Shown here: piece after piece, positions 62,418-64,000 of the stretch
Layout of the letters: each line of letters begins with the position of its first letter
Numbering within the stretch: the stretch's first letter is position 1
Assembly (NCBI GenBank): GCA_002794735.1
Contig: NBAZ01000002.1
Span: 1,860,001 to 1,924,000, forward strand
Length of the DNA: 64,000 nucleotides
Source: Pyrrhoderma lamaoense
Lineage: Eukaryota; Basidiomycota; Agaricomycetes; Hymenochaetales; Hymenochaetaceae
Direction of reading: 5' to 3'
Made by a program: the position numbers and the translations under genes
Notes under the pieces: model-generated
What the model was told of the DNA's origin: nothing
What the model saw: the letters and a program-made list of their open reading frames with translations, nothing else
Databases searched by the model: none

Positions 62418-64000
62418 TAGACCAGCAATCGTCTATGAATCATATCAGAAACGCAATTCACCTGACTACAAGTTGGTCCTTTATAGGTCCTGTTATAGTT
62501 ATCCTCTGATATCAGTCTCTAAATACAAGGGAGGGAGACAGTAATGCAAAATCAGACGAAAACGTTGTATGTGGACAAGATCGATTAAGAGCGTGTGATA
62601 GCGACCGTCGTGTTTCCGCAAGAAGATGGTAAGAATCAGTATGTCTTTCATATTACTAATTAGTACATTGATGGAATTAGTTGGTAAATGAAATTGTTTT
62701 GTATACAAACTGCAACTCACAAACTTCGATGCATCATCTGAAAATAGGTGATGCATGGAGCGCAGAATTTAGATAGAAGTTCTCTTTTATTATACTGGTA
62801 GTATATGCATCCAGGTTGTAAGCAAACGACGCTGATTATAAAAAGAGTAGAAACAGTTTGGAAACATGTGGCACCTTAAGATTGCGTTCTTTTGTGATTA
62901 TACCAAATATAGAAGTATGGTAAATTATCATAGAACCTCCGCTCATTTTCTTTAATCAACTTACCTCTTTCTGTAGACCTTCCCTACACTATGTCGTTTC
63001 CATAGTATACTCGGCTAAATGGTAGGCTAGTAACAAGCACGATCACTGCTTGATACTCACTACTTTGATTGATTACTTAGACGAGTAAATCTATCTCTTA
63101 ATCTAGGGTTGAAGCAGACCAACATTCCTCACACATGACTGTATGCGTGCGCGTCGAGCCAGCTCGTCATTTCTTACCTGTAATGCATGAAGGTATAACG
63201 CACATCGTAGATAGTCCAAAGCTAAAGTAATTCTGCAGTAGGTGCCCTCAGGGCCACTATCCTTAAAGCTAAGGCGCGTGTTTCGCACAGTAAGCACCAT
63301 AAATAGCTGCATACACACACTTTTCAATTGATTAAACTACTCTCAGAAACGATTATAAAGTTGCTGGGTTATACTCTCCTTGTTAATTTTCAGGTTCAGA
63401 ATTTGAAAATTCGTTTCACCTGAAGATTAATCATCTATGAAAGTACTTCTCTCTTGGTATATTATATAGTGGTATATTGACTTTCCGTAGAATGGTGGCT
63501 ATAGTGTATGCGTGTTTCAAGGAGAATTTGGTCTATTTCAAAGCTCTTGTGCAAAATAACAAAGCATAGAATTTTAAGATTGACGAATGCCTTGTTATAA
63601 TTACCCATAATAACTTGGAACATACTGGATACCGTAGTAAGTCATCGCTTTTCCGGTTCAGGAACTTTGGAAATAGCTGTTCTTTCTGTTTGCCGTACTA
63701 GATAATAATGGAAACTAAGACAGACTGTGCATAATAGATCGGGAATTCTCTGTAACTTCTCGCTTCCGTAGGGCGGTACAGTTGGGCAATGGCATACACT
63801 AGTTGAGTTGAGCTTGGGCGGTCATCCTTCAGTTGTGATGCATAGTGTTTACAAAGCAGCGACTAGTAATGATCCTTGTAGATTTATATGTCTGGAGCAT
63901 GATATTCCACAAATGTTGCCAGCAGAATACTAGTGCTCATATGTATATCGTAATGCCACAAGACTAGAGTACTTGACAAATAAGAAATGGACAGGCAACC
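62418..64000. other. Gene-poor right end
   Basis: No gene is supported. The best coding hint is a minus-strand frame at 63180-63327 (MQLFMVLTVRNTRLSFKDSG..., ending at a GTAAGAAAT donor), which could be one exon of a gene lacking other visible exons. I do not recognise it. The rest is AT-rich. Confidence 0.4.

Overview
The window looks like a nuclear contig from a basidiomycete fungus, most likely Agaricomycetes. Genes are packed on both strands and most are cut by many short introns (about 50-60 bases, GT...AG). The gene set is fungal: squalene epoxidase, the fission dynamin Dnm1, a Ste13/DAP2-type dipeptidyl aminopeptidase, a Cdc4-like F-box/WD40 protein and an Argonaute. The secreted proteins (three cerato-platanins, two extracellular intradiol dioxygenases, a GH30 glycosidase) are typical of wood-, litter- or plant-associated Agaricomycetes. 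I see no bacterial operon, CRISPR array, rRNA or convincing tRNA.

Layout. 1-1115: squalene epoxidase, running off the left edge (-). 1869-8186: two tandem Mx/dynamin-like GTPase genes (+), the second showing decay. 8389-11786: dipeptidyl aminopeptidase (-), diverging from a Sys1-type Golgi membrane protein (12036-12895, +). 12896-15965 is gene-poor. 15966-19281: BCS1-like AAA ATPase (+). 19847-22561: Dnm1 (-). 23855-38176: a secretome-rich stretch with cerato-platanin 1, an MDR oxidoreductase, an unknown Ser/Pro/Arg-rich protein, then intradiol dioxygenase - cerato-platanin - Cdc4 - cerato-platanin - intradiol dioxygenase, these last five all on the minus strand. 40066-41449: mitochondrial carrier (+). 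41655-43554: GH30 glycosidase (-). 44161-45374 and 45612-46989: a ZNF511-like zinc-finger protein and a UBA-UBX protein, divergent. 47365-50350: Argonaute (-). 53027-55161: unknown Ser/Pro-rich protein (+). 58778-59682: fungal membrane protein of unknown function (+). 60005-62417: an alpha/beta-hydrolase fused to two galectin-like domains (-). The right end is gene-poor.

Main observations. (1) The gene at 60005-62417 joins a SesB/SERAC1-type hydrolase, a domain known from the N-termini of fungal NLR-like proteins, to a duplicated galectin-like beta-sandwich, with no NB-ARC/NACHT module between them. I do not know this architecture, and it is the best candidate for an undescribed system here. 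(2) The Argonaute keeps its fold motifs but has lost the three catalytic positions I can align. (3) Many genes, including strictly conserved housekeeping ones, carry single-base frame breaks, nearly all -1 and mostly at short homopolymers. This points to assembly error rather than mass pseudogenisation, and gene models should be read with it in mind. (4) Cerato-platanin and intradiol dioxygenase genes form a mirrored duplicate pair around a cell-cycle gene.

All identifications come from reading translations and motifs by eye; no database search was run. Splice sites were inferred from GT/AG signals plus protein continuity. Frame-break positions are accurate to a few bases.
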